Shown piece after piece: positions 1-32,605 of a stretch of 64,000 bases of DNA. The position numbers and the translations under genes were made by a program. Each line of letters starts with the position of its first letter. Position 1 is the stretch's first letter. Below the pieces are notes generated by a model, which made no database searches, was not told the origin of the DNA, and saw nothing but the letters and a program-made list of their open reading frames with translations. Origin of the DNA: Lytechinus variegatus (Eukaryota; Echinodermata; Echinoidea; Temnopleuroida; Toxopneustidae); contig NC_054746.1 of assembly GCF_018143015.1 (NCBI RefSeq), forward strand, positions 14,189,532 to 14,253,531. Reading direction: 5' to 3'.

Positions 1-1055
1 CGAATTAAAGATGCAATAACGCTCAAAAATATCATCAAAATCGGAAAGATAAATAACACAGTGAATTTAATGTTATGTATAGATTCGGTTGGACAGTTTT
101 ATGCATTCGTTATGATTACGTAATGGGCTTAGCTGATCGCGTAGCTTCCCGTTTTCTCTTTTTTATTTCATTTCATGAGATTTTAATTTTCATAAAATTG
201 AATGAATTTATCTTCTTATAACAAAATATTCGTCTAAAACGTGGGTTCTTTTGTACTCCCACTTTTTAAACGAGTGTATTCATGTAAATAAAAATAAACA
301 CAAAAGATGGGGAGTTTACATCATCAGCTGGCTCATTGAAAATTCATGATGACTTATGAATTGAATTACTTCACCGATTTGGAAAAAGGCTAAACTTATA
401 AATGCCGAAAAAGCGGTGCTGTTTCTCAAATTTCTTTTATAGATCATTTCAACTTTCTTTTTAATCAAACTTCAAATTTGTAAATTTCAAATACTCCATT
501 CATCAAAAATTAAGTATCTTTTTTAGTTTGGAGCACATCCTTTCTATCAGACAGATGCGAAACTATATAATAATGATTTTTTAGAAATTATGAATAAATA
601 TAGCATTGGAAGTATATACTTTAGTACCCGTATTTTGTTCCAAAGCCTTCAAACACGTAGTCTAGTCAACAGGCTGTTAACTATATTTCCCAGTATATAA
701 TTTACTTTGGCGGGGGTGTGTGAACAAATGATGTGATACAATCAACGTATAGCTCTTGGATTGCGAAGGTTTCTCTTTCATCCTCAGTTCTTCTCGAAGA
801 GGAAATGAAAATCTACAAAGTATTCATTCAAGACTATATCTTGGGTTCCACGAAATTACTGATTCATGATAAAAAGTTACGTGTTACACCTAAAATTCAT
901 CACTATTCCATGCATTCGAATGAATCTAGCCTGTCAACCTACATATAATGCACATTAAAATGTATGAATGTGGTGTAGGAATAGAAGTGAATGTGTGAAG
1001 TGAAATATGAATGGTTACAATTATGGTAATGGCGATAGAAGTAAATTTTCGTTTG
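1..1055. other. AT-rich flank, no gene seen
   Basis: No open frame longer than 71 codons, no splice-consistent exon chain and no recognisable domain. Probably upstream intergenic DNA of calmodulin. Confidence 0.5.
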
Positions 1056-1588
1056 TTAAAGGTCAAATCCACCTCAGAATGAACTATTTCAATAAAATAG
1101 AAAACCCAAACTAGCGTAACGCTGAAAATAGGATGTAAAATAAGAAAGTTATGACATTTTTAAAGTTTTGCTTATTTTTTTTTACAAAAAAACAGTAATA
1201 ATTATGCACAATTCAGTGACATGAACATGAGACAGTTGACATGTAATTTTCTTGCTTTTTTTGTTCTATTTACATATTTGACAATAAGAACCAACTTGAC
1301 TGAACCATATAGTGTTAAACATGTTCAGGGAGGAATTCATCGTTGTTTCACTTGACAATGCATGAGGAGAAAATTAAATTATTTCATATTTCATACATGA
1401 AATACATAAGAAATAATGAGTGGATGACGTCGTCAATCTCGTCATTTGAATACCGACCAGGATGTGCATATAACTGTTTTGTGTAAGCAAAACTTTAAAA
1501 TGTCAAAACATTCTTATTTTACATCCGATTTTGATGAAATTTTCAGTGTTACGCTTGTTGGATTATGTTGGGGTGGACTTGACTTTAT
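1056..1588. mobile_element. MITE family A, copy 1
   Basis: Bounded by inverted ends TTAAAGGTCAAATCCACC on the left and GGGGTGGACTTGACTTTA on the right. Each arm continues into a subterminal block (GTAACGCTGAAAATAGG with TAAGAAAGTTATGACATT, and the inverted counterpart on the right). There is no coding capacity. Five further copies occur in the window at 25.2, 25.9, 30.1, 42.8 and 61.6 kb. It is a non-autonomous DNA transposon relic by structure; the superfamily is unknown to me. Confidence 0.75.
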
Positions 1589-4203
1589 GAGCATTATCAA
1601 ATGGTTATTCGAAATCCCCTTTTAGTGAATAATAGTAATGCTGATAAAGTATGATGAGGTGTAAACACCTTCATCATTTCGCCCCCATATTAGTATTAAC
1701 TTTCTTCAATACCGGAATTTGGCCGAGTGCTTAGTTTTTAATATAATCATATATATATATATTCCTTTTCTATCAGAGTGAATATTCGCCGGATATTCCT
1801 GCCCCGAAACACTTTCGAGATACTATTCAGTCGCAAATTTTTAATGATTTTTTTTCAGGACTGGCGAATTTCTTTGTTCACCATCTAATACGATTTGCCG
1901 GCCTCATTTGACATCCGATCTACTACTTAAATATATTTTTTAATCTCATCTTGCCGCCAATATTTAGCGTGGCCTCAATGCCCCATACCGCCTTTAAGTT
2001 GGTCCTTTATTAGATGAGCGATGAGCTGATAAGGAAGTAGTTGTATGGCGCGCATAATACCACTACGCAAACAATCGAATTGTATGCATAGTGTGTCACA
2101 TGGGATGATAGGAATGGATGTGATGGTGATGATGATGGGGTAACCGCATGGTTACGTAATGAGTTTACCACCCGTGTGGATGATGATGGAGAAGGGACGA
2201 TGGAGAGGAGGGTGATAAAATGGAATGTTGGCGATACGAGAAGGGGTGCACAACCGATGATAATGATGATGGGATATGCGTAGGGGTGGAGAAAAGAACG
2301 TGTGCAGCGAGAAAATAAACTGGGATTCTGTGCAGAAAGTACAGGTCTAGTGTTTGACAATTGATGAGAATTAGGGGATGGAGGTAACTAAAATGGATCA
2401 AATGTGTCTCATGTTAAATGATAACAGTATTAATCGAAGATGAAGAAACTGTCCTTGGGGGCCCATTGCATAAAGCGTTTAAACGCACTGCAAGAAATCA
2501 AAAAACAAGTCCCAATTCTAGTAGCGGCAGTGTTGAATTGAAAATCTTTCTGAAACAGGCACCTAATCTCGTTTGAGACATAAATATCATATGATACAAT
2601 ACATTAGTAGGCCAACGATTTACTTTTTTATTGCATGTAAATAGACGACAATCTGAAAAAGCCCTAATGCAACATGGATTTAAGGGATTAGGTTGAAAAG
2701 TAATAAACTAGAATATAGCCTAATGAAAGACAGGGAATAAAGGTGTTATTAGTTAACAAATACCCATATCTTTGACGAATTTGCGGTTCTCGGTTCATTG
2801 ATGGTTCATGCATTTCGGTTCTTTCACATCTAACTTAGATCGATGATACATCTTTCCTTGAATTGCACGTAAGAAAATGACGTTGGAAGAATGAAGAATT
2901 CAGTGCAAGAAAGGTTTTCATGATGTTCCTTTTATGGCGTTTGATCAGCAGGTCACAGTGAAGCCTCTCCCTTGGGATAAGCCTGTTTCTGCTTCGATCG
3001 ACCATGAGCTAGCGACAGGTGTTTACTGCAGATGAAATCGATCAAAATAGCCTGAACAAACCTTTAAAAAATCACACAAACACAGTAGAACGAAATACTA
3101 TATGATTGGAACTTTTACCAAAATAAGCATAGCACTATCATGTGAATGATATAATGTGGATTGTTCTATAGGCATGTTGTGATGTAAATCGGGGAATCTT
3201 TTATATTGCTTGGGGACTTACGTAGTATACACGTTATTCGTAAATGTGGGAAGAATTGTGTTTTGCAATCAAAAGACTTTGACAAAAATCGTCTCTTTTA
3301 CATCGTCTGCCCCTCTCTCGCCAATCCTTCCCTTATCAAAATACTCTGGCGCTGATAATGACATTTATTTTTAATTCATCAGTGATGTGTCAGTCTGATC
3401 ATCAGAAATTATACAAATAGGAATATAGGATCTCTTGTCATTACACAATTTCACCGATAAAAATAACTACATCGCCAAAAAGAGAAACATGGCTGTTTCT
3501 TTCGAAATTTTCCAAATCCTTAATAAAATCAATACCCACGGACGACCCTCTTATTTCATGCAGTTCAAGTCTACATATGGCAGATAAACACATCGCTTGA
3601 TTGAATTGAGGTAAATTATGTGACAGCATAGACACTGCAAAGGAGAATGTCTGTTGGTTGCGAATGATTTAAAGAGCCATTCACTTGACGAGATAAAAAA
3701 GGGGAAGTTGGGACGTGATGTTGATTTAAAAGTCTCATTTTGTCGACACGGCGACATGGGCCTAAGTTATTTTGCCATGTCGATTTACACAATGTTGTAA
3801 GTTGACATAATAGGTGATATACGTAAGTCTAGTGGATTTCATAAAAAGTTAAATGTGGTCAAAACGCGAATCGACTTATGAAAAGTTGTAAGTCAACATG
3901 ATGACGAGATATGTTATCTTGCCTTATAGAATGGCAACCATGCATAATAATTGTCGATGTATGGTAAACCATGCGTCCGGCAATTTCTTATGTATGGTTG
4001 AAAAAAAACACCCTTCTATATAACAAATGATGCACAGGTTTGTTCGTGCATGGATTGGTCTAGTGAGCATGCGGTAACTATGGAATCCAAACCCCCAAAC
4101 CCAGTCTAAACAGTTCCATAGTAGCCTTATGCTCACAAAACTTACCGATGCTTTCACATCTGTGCATCATTAATAATCAAATGGAGGTGTGGAGGTGAAG
4201 GTT
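1589..4203. other. Upstream intergenic DNA
   Basis: No gene recognised. It contains a GATGATG-rich patch near 2110-2280 whose minus-strand open frames are low-complexity. A GC-richer block at about 2935-3060 with GATAAG and TGTTTAC motifs could be regulatory. Around 3735-3900 are fragments built on GTCGACACGGC, a motif seen again near 4434, so a diverged repeat is likely. Confidence 0.35.
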
Positions 4204-4316
4204 GGGGTGTCGTGGTGTAATGGTTCAGTCAACGGGGTAATAATAATTACAATGCAAAGCGCTCAGACACATAACGTATGAAGCGCTAAATAACTGTAAT
4301 TATTATTATTATTATA
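4204..4316 (+). mobile_element. tRNA-derived SINE with internal deletion
   Basis: A tRNA-like head (GGTGTCGTGGTGTAATGGTT) leads directly to the tail block AAAGCGCTCAGACACATAAC and an ATT repeat tail (ATTATTATTATTATTAT). The same tail style ends the SINE copies near 18.9 and 60.7 kb, so this looks like a shortened member that lost its middle. Confidence 0.5.
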
Positions 4317-7300
4317 ATGTCGACATGTAGCTTCATAAAAAGTCCACTTGGCAATATATGCCTAAATTACATTGCAATGTAACTTTTTTGTAGTTGAATT
4401 GGTAAGATAGCGTCACTATGTCGGAAAAGAAAAAGGCTATTAAGTCGACACGGCATGATAAAATATCTCACCAACTCATATGAAGTAGATACCAATTCTG
4501 TTCTTCTGTACTTGGTCACAGAGCACAGAGGATGAACATGAGGAATCCAGCTTCCACAAGATGAGGGGCAAGAAAGCTTGTGTTGGTAGTAAGATATCTT
4601 AACACACATAAACAGGAAGGAAGGAGACGAGATACGTCTTAATAGCATATACTATTGCATGATTGTGGGTATGGTTTAAAGAAGCTTAAGATCACGCATG
4701 GCATGGCTAATTGATTCAGAGTGTACGTGGTTAATTCAACACAACTACGAAAGTTATTGTATTATGGTTTAAATCAGAGCATAATATAGCTTCTTAGATG
4801 ATAATAAGCGCTTGGCCTCTAGAAAATGATTTTAATAATGGCATAGAACATCCTATTTTTATTCAAATCTGTTTTAACGCTTACTTATTTAAAACAACAC
4901 GTAACTTTGGGAGTAACAGAATGATCAGTGCATGGTTTTTCCAAAATAAGTTCTTCCAAGAAATGAACTATTCTTCCATAATAAATTCATTCTTCCATGA
5001 TAATTTCCTTTCTTCCATAATAAGTTTTGTTCAAACTAACACGTGGCGGGTTACTAACATTATTGAAATCACGATTTCAAATTCAATTTCAAATTTGTTT
5101 ATTTATTTCCAATAGAAGAAACACAAATATAGTGGATTCCTATGTCAATTTCTACACAAGTGAACTAAAAATATGGACACTTTGGAAACGATGTCTATAG
5201 ATCAGTCTGTGGAAAAAAGGATATTTACTTATTTACTTAAAGCATTGCGTGAATATAAATCCCAAATAATGTAACGTAAATTCTAAATAAGATTGAACTA
5301 CAATTCTGTATCCACGTGTGACCTACATTAATAATTACGTCTAACATGCGTGCGTGGCTTGAGTGTCATTCGCAAATACTAAGCATCAATTTCATACCAA
5401 GTCAAGAAAGTACACGTGGTGTGATTATACTAGCCCCGATCATCAAGTCCCTGAGACATGACACAGCCGAGAGTAAATTCGTATTTCTTTAAAATAAATA
5501 TACCTACATAATCATGTGTGCATGCGCATGGATTATGATGGGGTTTTTTTAACGATAAATTTTATTTTATATTAGTTGCTACCTGACGAAGGATGGGGGG
5601 ATCATGAGGCAGATCCCCCCCCCGTCCGCTGACAGAGTTTTGTTGAATTTTTTTTTTAAATTGAATATTTTGCAATTAAAAGGGCTTCCGGAATTACGGG
5701 TAACTTCTTTATTTAATCTATCAGGAAGTTTTACTGGATTTTTTTGTTCCTTTTCCTTTTTTTATCTTTTCACCTTCGTTTTTTTTTTGCTGGCCAACAT
5801 TTATATGCCCCTTTCCATGAGGTTTTTCAGGTACGCCACTGTTCTATATGCGAATTAAAAAAGGAACCATTAATAAAATAATCGCAAATGATTGTAGCTA
5901 TGATTGTACACACGTTGGTAACTCTATAATCACGTGACGATCATGTGACATCGAATTCATCACGACATTGACACGGTTAATGAAAGCTAGAGGGAAAACG
6001 GGTCTTCCCTTTAGAAGTAAATTTTATTCAATTTGGATGCCTTTTTTTAAAGATGAGAAAGAACACAAAAACATAAAATGCAAGACTTTCAGTATATAGT
6101 GTTAATAAGAAAAGTGCATGATGATTTAAGATGTTTTCATTGAAGGCAACACTTACAGTGAAAATTAGCCTCGAAGTAAATTACAATATTTTAACTAAGT
6201 GAGTAGCAGCAAGACAGCAAGAATGGAGTGCGCTCTTCATTATCAGGTGGGTTAATGTTCATGTTTGTAATTCTTGATGAATGGTTAGAATGAGTCAGTA
6301 AAAAATATTTTGTATCATTTTTTAAGGGCGTGCCCCCATCTGGGTCCACTACTGAATATGACATTCAAATAATTCATTCTATGCTAAGATTCTTTTATGA
6401 CACAATAAAACACAGCCATGTGAGGTGTTTGTTATCTCGGGGGGGGGGGGGGGCATGAACACACCCACGAACAATGAGGCAACTATACAAATGGAAAACA
6501 TATATACAATGAGACCATACCAGCATAAGTACAAACAAGAAAAAGAAAACATTAATTCGACTCAATCTTATTGTATAGATCTAAAACTTCTGCTCTCATA
6601 ACAGGGTTGCTATACAATTAATTGCCTGCTCCTCTAGAAATTAAGCAGCTATGTTCGACTCAAGATCATTACGCTCTAAAACTCTCTATATTCAATATTT
6701 CATGAACATGAAAATTCACATAACTATATATCATATCCTGCATGTGTTCCTCTGTCATTGTGATTCATTCCGAGAAAGGAGCAATCCAAAGAGACTACAT
6801 TAATGATGTTAAATCGAATGAGTGGAAAAGTGCCTTGGAGCGAGCTGGGCGAAGTCATGAAAATTAAATAGGTTATCTATATAGAATGACAACGAATAGG
6901 TCTCGTGATCCCAAACCGTGTGTGAACTTTGCAGAACCTTTAAATTCTTGATGATTACTGGTAAAATCTCAACCTAGAAGGGTACTGAAATATAGCACAT
7001 GGGGTTCATTTTACTTAGAAACGATAAAGGTGAAACAATGTGGATAGATGAGGAATATAAACTGTTCACCAAGTCAATATGGGGTGGCAAATATACAAAA
7101 TACAGAAATAATCAGTATATAGTTGTAACTATTATGAATAAGGAGGATTTGTTTTGTATTGAGTAAAGACACCAGCTGTTTTTCATTGAAAGTTATCATA
7201 GAACATGGTAAGATCATGGAGAGGTTACCGATGAACGAAACTAAAAAAAATAATAATGAGGATTACAACAAAGAAAATATGAAATGAGGTGAATTAGTAA

Positions 7301-7760
7301 TAGCGAAAGAAAATATATGGGAAGGTTGAGTGTGTGGGGGAGGTGAGTGTGTTTGTGTGGATGTATGTGACGGTGTGTGTGCTGGTCTGGTCTCTGTATG
7401 TCTAGAAGAAGGGAGGGAAAATGTACAAGAGGAGTGTGTGCGTCTTGTATGTGCGTGGGTAAATGTGTAAGAGTGTGTGAATGAACTTGGGCTATTTAAG
7501 AAACAGCAATCTGAAGATATACGTTCAACAACAGCTAAAGATTAGGATAATGATATACAACCCTCTTTCAAGAATATGAGAATAATGAAGGGTTAATCAA
7601 GAACAGCATTAAATTCATAACTGGAGCAAACTTGCGCTAATGTAATAAACAAAGTCATGGAATGATGTTCTAAAATAGCCATACATCAACGAGATAAAGA
7701 GTGACGTTGTATATAGGCTTGTCATCTGTCATTTCTTAAGGAATCAGGAGAAGAAAAAAA
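4317..7760. other. Upstream flank of calmodulin, no gene seen
   Basis: The longest open frame (105 codons from 4798) has no coding character. Visible items are a short tandem array of TTCTTCCATAATAA-type units (4948-5024), a run of 15 G at 6439-6453 and a GT-rich tract at 7330-7460. The stretch 5590-5840 begins with a C-run and ends in TACGCCACTG, like repeat ends seen elsewhere in the window. Confidence 0.35.
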
Positions 7761-7811
7761 AGTGTCTTTTAGAGAGAGAGCGCATGCACCAGACGCAAGA
7801 CTAATCGAAGC

Positions 7812-7965
7812 GGACGTAATTTGTTGCTTTGGATTGGCGAGGAGAGAAAGGGCTCATATTATCACAATCAACCATTCACATAGCTTTCGTCAGAAGGAAC
7901 GCTATATACTTGTCAGGGTTTATTCTTCCTATCAAATTGCCTTTGCCGGAATCCAAGAGGGAGAT

Positions 7966-7968
<3 letters not shown>
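7812..7968 (+). promoter_or_regulatory. Likely calmodulin core promoter and 5' UTR
   Basis: Upstream of the calmodulin ATG (7966) lie a TATATA box at 7903-7908, an inverted CCAAT box (ATTGG, 7833-7837) and a CRE-like GGACGTAA at 7812-7819. If the TATA box is used, transcription would start near 7930-7940 and the 5' UTR would be only about 30 nt, all in the exon that ends with the ATG. The spacing fits a conventional polymerase II promoter. The start site itself is inferred; a longer UTR or further upstream exons are possible. Confidence 0.5.
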
Positions 7969-28184
<20,216 letters not shown>

Positions 28185-28228
28185 AATGCCCCGTCTTCTT
28201 AGTCACCTTTTTGTAAGAAATATTTGTT

Positions 28229-28234
28229 AATAAA
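28229..28234 (+). terminator. Possible polyadenylation signal of calmodulin
   Basis: AATAAA lies 45 nt after the calmodulin stop codon. It is the first canonical signal after the stop and would give a very short 3' UTR. Calmodulin messages often use several sites, so longer forms ending further right are possible. Confidence 0.4.
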
Positions 28235-28259
28235 GATTATTAATGTTGTCATGGTAACG

Positions 28260-30079
28260 GTTGTGTATATTAGAAAACGCGATAAAAATAGTGAAAGTAT
28301 ATGATATAGAAGGTGAGTTATGTTTTTTTATAATATCTTAAGATTTACAATCAACATGGAATTTTTCATTACTTGGAAGCTATCGTTTCAATTTACGCTC
28401 AATGTTCCTTATTCCCCCCAATAAATGCAAATAAGAAAAAAAAGTTCGATCCGGAATATTTGGGAGCTATACACTTCGAAGGCTCATGAATCAAAAAAGA
28501 AAATAGGGTTTTTTATTCCTAAGATTTGTTAATCCCAAAAGATAATTTTCGTTTTCCGAAGGGTAGTCCGAAAATGAAATAAGCTTACGAAACTTACTTA
28601 ATGAACTATACCCTTCATTTTCGGACTACATAACATCGATATTAAGAACCCTATTTCGTTTTCGATTTAACAGACCTTAATTTTAGGAATAATAAAGCTT
28701 CGTGCGAACGAACTTTCGGATAATTCGTTGATACCTAAGCATAAACACCAACCGCACAGTTCATACAAAAGCGTCTTTTCTTTAATGTTGTGGTTTTTTT
28801 TACTATAAAAATCAAGAGTATCTACGGATGTTGTAAGTTCATGTTAAACTTTCAGACAAAGTTACATCTCTCTCTTAAGGCTCTTCTGAATGTAACTACT
28901 CATACTACCATAAACGTGAGTTTCTTTATTAAAGACCCCTTCACACAATTATTCGGATTCACTGGGAATCAGGCAGAACTAGTAAGACTAATCAATTCGG
29001 GTGGAATTCAAATGTCAAGAATGTTTCCTGATTGGGGGATCTGATGAGATAAAAATGCTTTGAATATTGTTGGAATAACACAAATATTCCAAAAAAATAT
29101 TGAAATATATTTATTCAGGAAATCACAAGATCAGTATAAAAAGACTTTTTTACATCAAGGTCTTGAAAAAAAAAGAACTTACAAAACTAAGAACTTACAT
29201 CAAAAATCAAAACTGATAAAAGAATACGACCAGCTGCATATATGAAGCTAAATATTAGCAAATTATAAGAAATCATTAGCCTTTAGAATATAATTATTAA
29301 GGAAACGGTATCCTTCGAATGCTAGTTGATATCTTCCCAAAATATAGGACCTATTTTTTATGAGCACACATATTTTTTATGAGCAAAACATTTCGGTCGG
29401 GTTTATGAATTTACCCGAACATTATGCTCTCAGGAAGCATTCGGAATACTAAAAATGCAGTTTGAAATGACAGATATCCCCCCCCCCTCTTTAAAAAGTC
29501 TGACCACATTCTGACTAATTCCGTCTCCGTGTGACTAATATTATGAATAAACTTTTGAACTTAATAATTTTCTCTAAGAAAGAAATTAATTACTTTATCT
29601 TAACGTAGAGGGAGCAAGTACTGAATTAAGCACCGTGTCCCAACTACCAGTAACACATGAATTTGACTCACTCATTATCATCATTATTTTAGGCCTTTTT
29701 CATGTCAATATGACAATCTGTAATATAAACCTATATCCGAAATTATTATCATGAATATACATTAATTTTCAATTAATACTGTTTTGGGAACAAAATAATC
29801 TTCTGTGTAGATTTCTTTTATGACGAGTGTTTTGAGAAGAAACGATTTAGAGTATTTATGGTTGAGTTTTTCACCTAAAAATTCCTTAAGCATGAGGATA
29901 TTTGGAAATGTTGAAGTAGTATTTTTTGTCTATATATTTTATGCCCACTTTTCGCCTAATGAAATTCAAGCTTATCGTAATATTATTAAAATTGGTGAAT
30001 GGCCAATTAAAGCAACTGTATAAGGAAAACAAACTTGCGAAATTTAGAATTATACGCTCTAAAAAAGAGTGAAAAGTTG
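28260..30079. other. 3' flank of calmodulin
   Basis: AT-rich, with open frames of at most 84 codons and no domain. Part may be 3' UTR if a distal polyadenylation site is used. A short C-run sits at 29480. Confidence 0.35.
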
Positions 30080-30693
30080 CTTAAAGGCCAAGTCCACCCA
30101 AGAAAAATGTTAATTAGAATCAATAGAGAAAAATCAAACAAACATAACGCTGAAAATTTCATCAAAATCGGATGTAAAATAAGAAAGTTATGACATTTTA
30201 AAGTTTCGCTTATTTTTCACAAAACAGTCATATACACAGTTCAGTGATATGTAAATTTGAGAGTTGATGATGTTCCTCACTCACTATTTATTTTGTTTTT
30301 TATTGTTTGAATTATACAATATTTCATTTTTTACAGATTTGACCATAGGGACCGACTTGACTGAATCATATAGTATTAAACAATGGTAATTTCACATATT
30401 CAGGGAGGAATTAAACTTTTCTTCACAGGAAAATGAGGAGAAAATTAGAATATTTCATATTTCAGATAATAACATACAAAAGAAAAAGTGACGTCATCAG
30501 TTCCCTCATTTGCATACTGACCAGGATGTGCATACAACTGTTTTGTGAAATTTAAAAATTTAAGCGAATTTTAAAAAATGTCATAACTTTCTTATTTTAC
30601 ATCCGATTTTGATGAAATTTTCAGTGTTATGCTTGTTGAATTTTTCTCTTTTTATTCAAATAAACTTTTTGTTGGGGTGGACTTGTCCTTTAA
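30080..30693. mobile_element. MITE family A, copy 4
   Basis: Ends CTTAAAGGCCAAGTCCACCC and inverted GGGGTGGACTTGTCCTTTAA. It contains TGACGTCA (30489-30496) and ATTTGCAT (30508-30515), the octamer on the opposite strand from copy 2. Nearly intact. Intergenic between calmodulin and STPG4. Confidence 0.8.
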
Positions 30694-31555
30694 TACTGGG
30701 TTTTAAAGGGAACATGTATGTTTATTGGGTAAGCAAATAAGCTCGTTTCAATGGCACTTTTTACACTGCACTGTGGTTACAGTTTGTGTTACGGGTTTTT
30801 ATTTCCAACAAACGCGCGTGTTTCCATTAACCCAACAATGGGTAAAAAAATTTTGCATTGTATATAAATCATTAATAACTAGAGAGTAAAATAGCGTTGA
30901 CAGATTATTTGTCAATTATATAAATAAGTAAAATTAATGGTTCTTAGCTCGTTTTGTGTAATGTCTTTAGGTAACATCGTGGGATTAGCCTTTATAAGTA
31001 TAACAATGGGCCGGATTATTGTCCAATATGAAAGTGTTTGCAATACAATCAAAATTGTGTAAAAAGAAAATAAAGAAGTAAAGATAGTCTTTATCGCACA
31101 AAGTTTATCAATGTAAACGACGGTTATTGGTCCATATTAGCCTGTAAGGTTGGTTTGTGACTGCATGATGACATACGTTTATTTCATTGTGACTATTACC
31201 ATTTATACAATTTGTTTTTAAGTAACGATCATTATTATTAAACAACGATCATTCTCCAAATATTATGTTTTACTGGTTGTATTAATGTGGTTCACACAGT
31301 TTTCATAATTCGGTTGCATGAACAAATTTAGAAAATAGAATTGGTTAAAAAACACACCCGAAAACGAATTTGGCAGCGGTTAACCCCATTATCAACTGAA
31401 AACGGGGGGGGGTTAAAGAAAATTTAATAAGTGAGATCGATCGAGATCGAAAGAAAAAGGGAAGGTGAAAACGGAAGAAAAAGGAAAGGAAAATAATGGA
31501 GAAAGGGAGAGGATAAGAGACAGAAAAAAGGCAAAGATAAAGAGTGGGGGTACAT

Positions 31556-31580
31556 GAGAGAGAGAGAGGGGGGGGGTGGT
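31556..31580. repeat. GA-rich microsatellite with G-run
   Basis: GAGAGAGAGAGA followed by a run of G, next to the left end of the palindromic element at 31591. Confidence 0.7.
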
Positions 31581-31590
31581 ACGGAGGGAA

Positions 31591-31967
31591 GTTGCCAATT
31601 CGTCCACTGCCAACTCGTCTACTCACCACATGGTCTACCTTCAGTTAGTCTAATGCCATTCCGTCCATCAACATTTCGTCAGACACTATTTGGTCCAATC
31701 ATCACTTCGTTTTATCACCATTTTGTCTCTTACCATACCATTTCGTCTAATAACCAGTTAGTCTAATACCCATTTCCTTTTCATTCATTTTGCACAACAC
31801 TTTAGACCAAATGTCATATGGACTAAATGGCTATTGGACCAACTTGCTATTAGATGGAATGGCATTAGACTAAATGAAAGTAGACCACATGGTGAGTAGC
31901 CGAACTGACGATAGACCAAATGGTAGTAGACGAGTTGGCAATTGGACGAATGGGCATTAGACGAATT
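31591..31967. mobile_element. Palindromic element built of GTCTAATGCC/GGTCTACC words
   Basis: The left arm reads GCCAATTCGTCC, CCAACTCGTCTACT, CACATGGTCTACC, TTAGTCTAATGCCATTCCGT in order. The right arm repeats the same words inverted (GGAATGGCATTAGACTAA, GTAGACCACATGGTGAGTAG, GACGAGTTGGCAATTGGACG). The arms are themselves made of similar 15-20 bp words, so it is both palindromic and internally repetitive. A second copy is at 62606-62992 and a relative at 54735-54960. Confidence 0.7.
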
Positions 31968-32099
31968 AGAAACAAACCCGGGGGAGCTATAGGGTAACAT
32001 TATACTGAGAGAGACAGAAAAAAGGAAAAAGTGTGAGCCTTCCCAGAGATTAGGATAATTTGATAACATGTCATATCAATCTGAAAGACTTAAAGTTGT

Positions 32100-32605
32100 T
32101 TAAAGGGGAAGTTCACCCTGAAGAAAACTTTGTTGTAAAAATAGCAGAAAAAATATATAAAAATATTGGTGAAGGTTTGAGGAAAATCCGTCAAAGAGTA
32201 AGAAAGTTATTAGAGTTCAAAGTTTTGGATTTGTGACGTCATAAACGAGCAGCTGCCCCATGTGTTATGTAATATAAAATGCATGAATTTCAAATTTTGC
32301 ATGGTTCCTGATGACTTAATTCTGTTTTCTATTCATGATCGGGTGTGAAATGATTTGTCTATTGATATACATAAGGTACAGTGAAAAACCATTTTTAATT
32401 TTCTGAGAAAATGAAATTTCATTGATTTTTTACCATTCGCTATGTAGGAATGCTGCTCGCATATGACGTCACAAATCAAATAATTGAAATTCTAATAACT
32501 TTGTAATTATTTGATGAATTTTTCTCAAACCTTCGGCAATATTTTTTATTATTTTTTCTGCTATTTTTACAATAAACTTTTTGTCAGGGTGAACTTCCCC
32601 TTTAA
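32100..32605. mobile_element. MITE family B, complete copy
   Basis: TTAAAGGGGAAGTTCACCCT on the left, inverted AGGGTGAACTTCCCCTTTAA on the right. Subterminal arms are also inverted (AAAGTTATTAGAGTTCAAAG against CAAATAATTGAAATTCTAAT). It carries TGACGTCA on both sides (about 32235 and 32464). Non-coding, intergenic. Confidence 0.8.

Noticed and set aside
2010-2401. Minus-strand frames of 116 and 78 codons
   Set aside because: They cover a GATGATG-rich patch; composition is biased (Ser, His, Pro) and no domain is seen.
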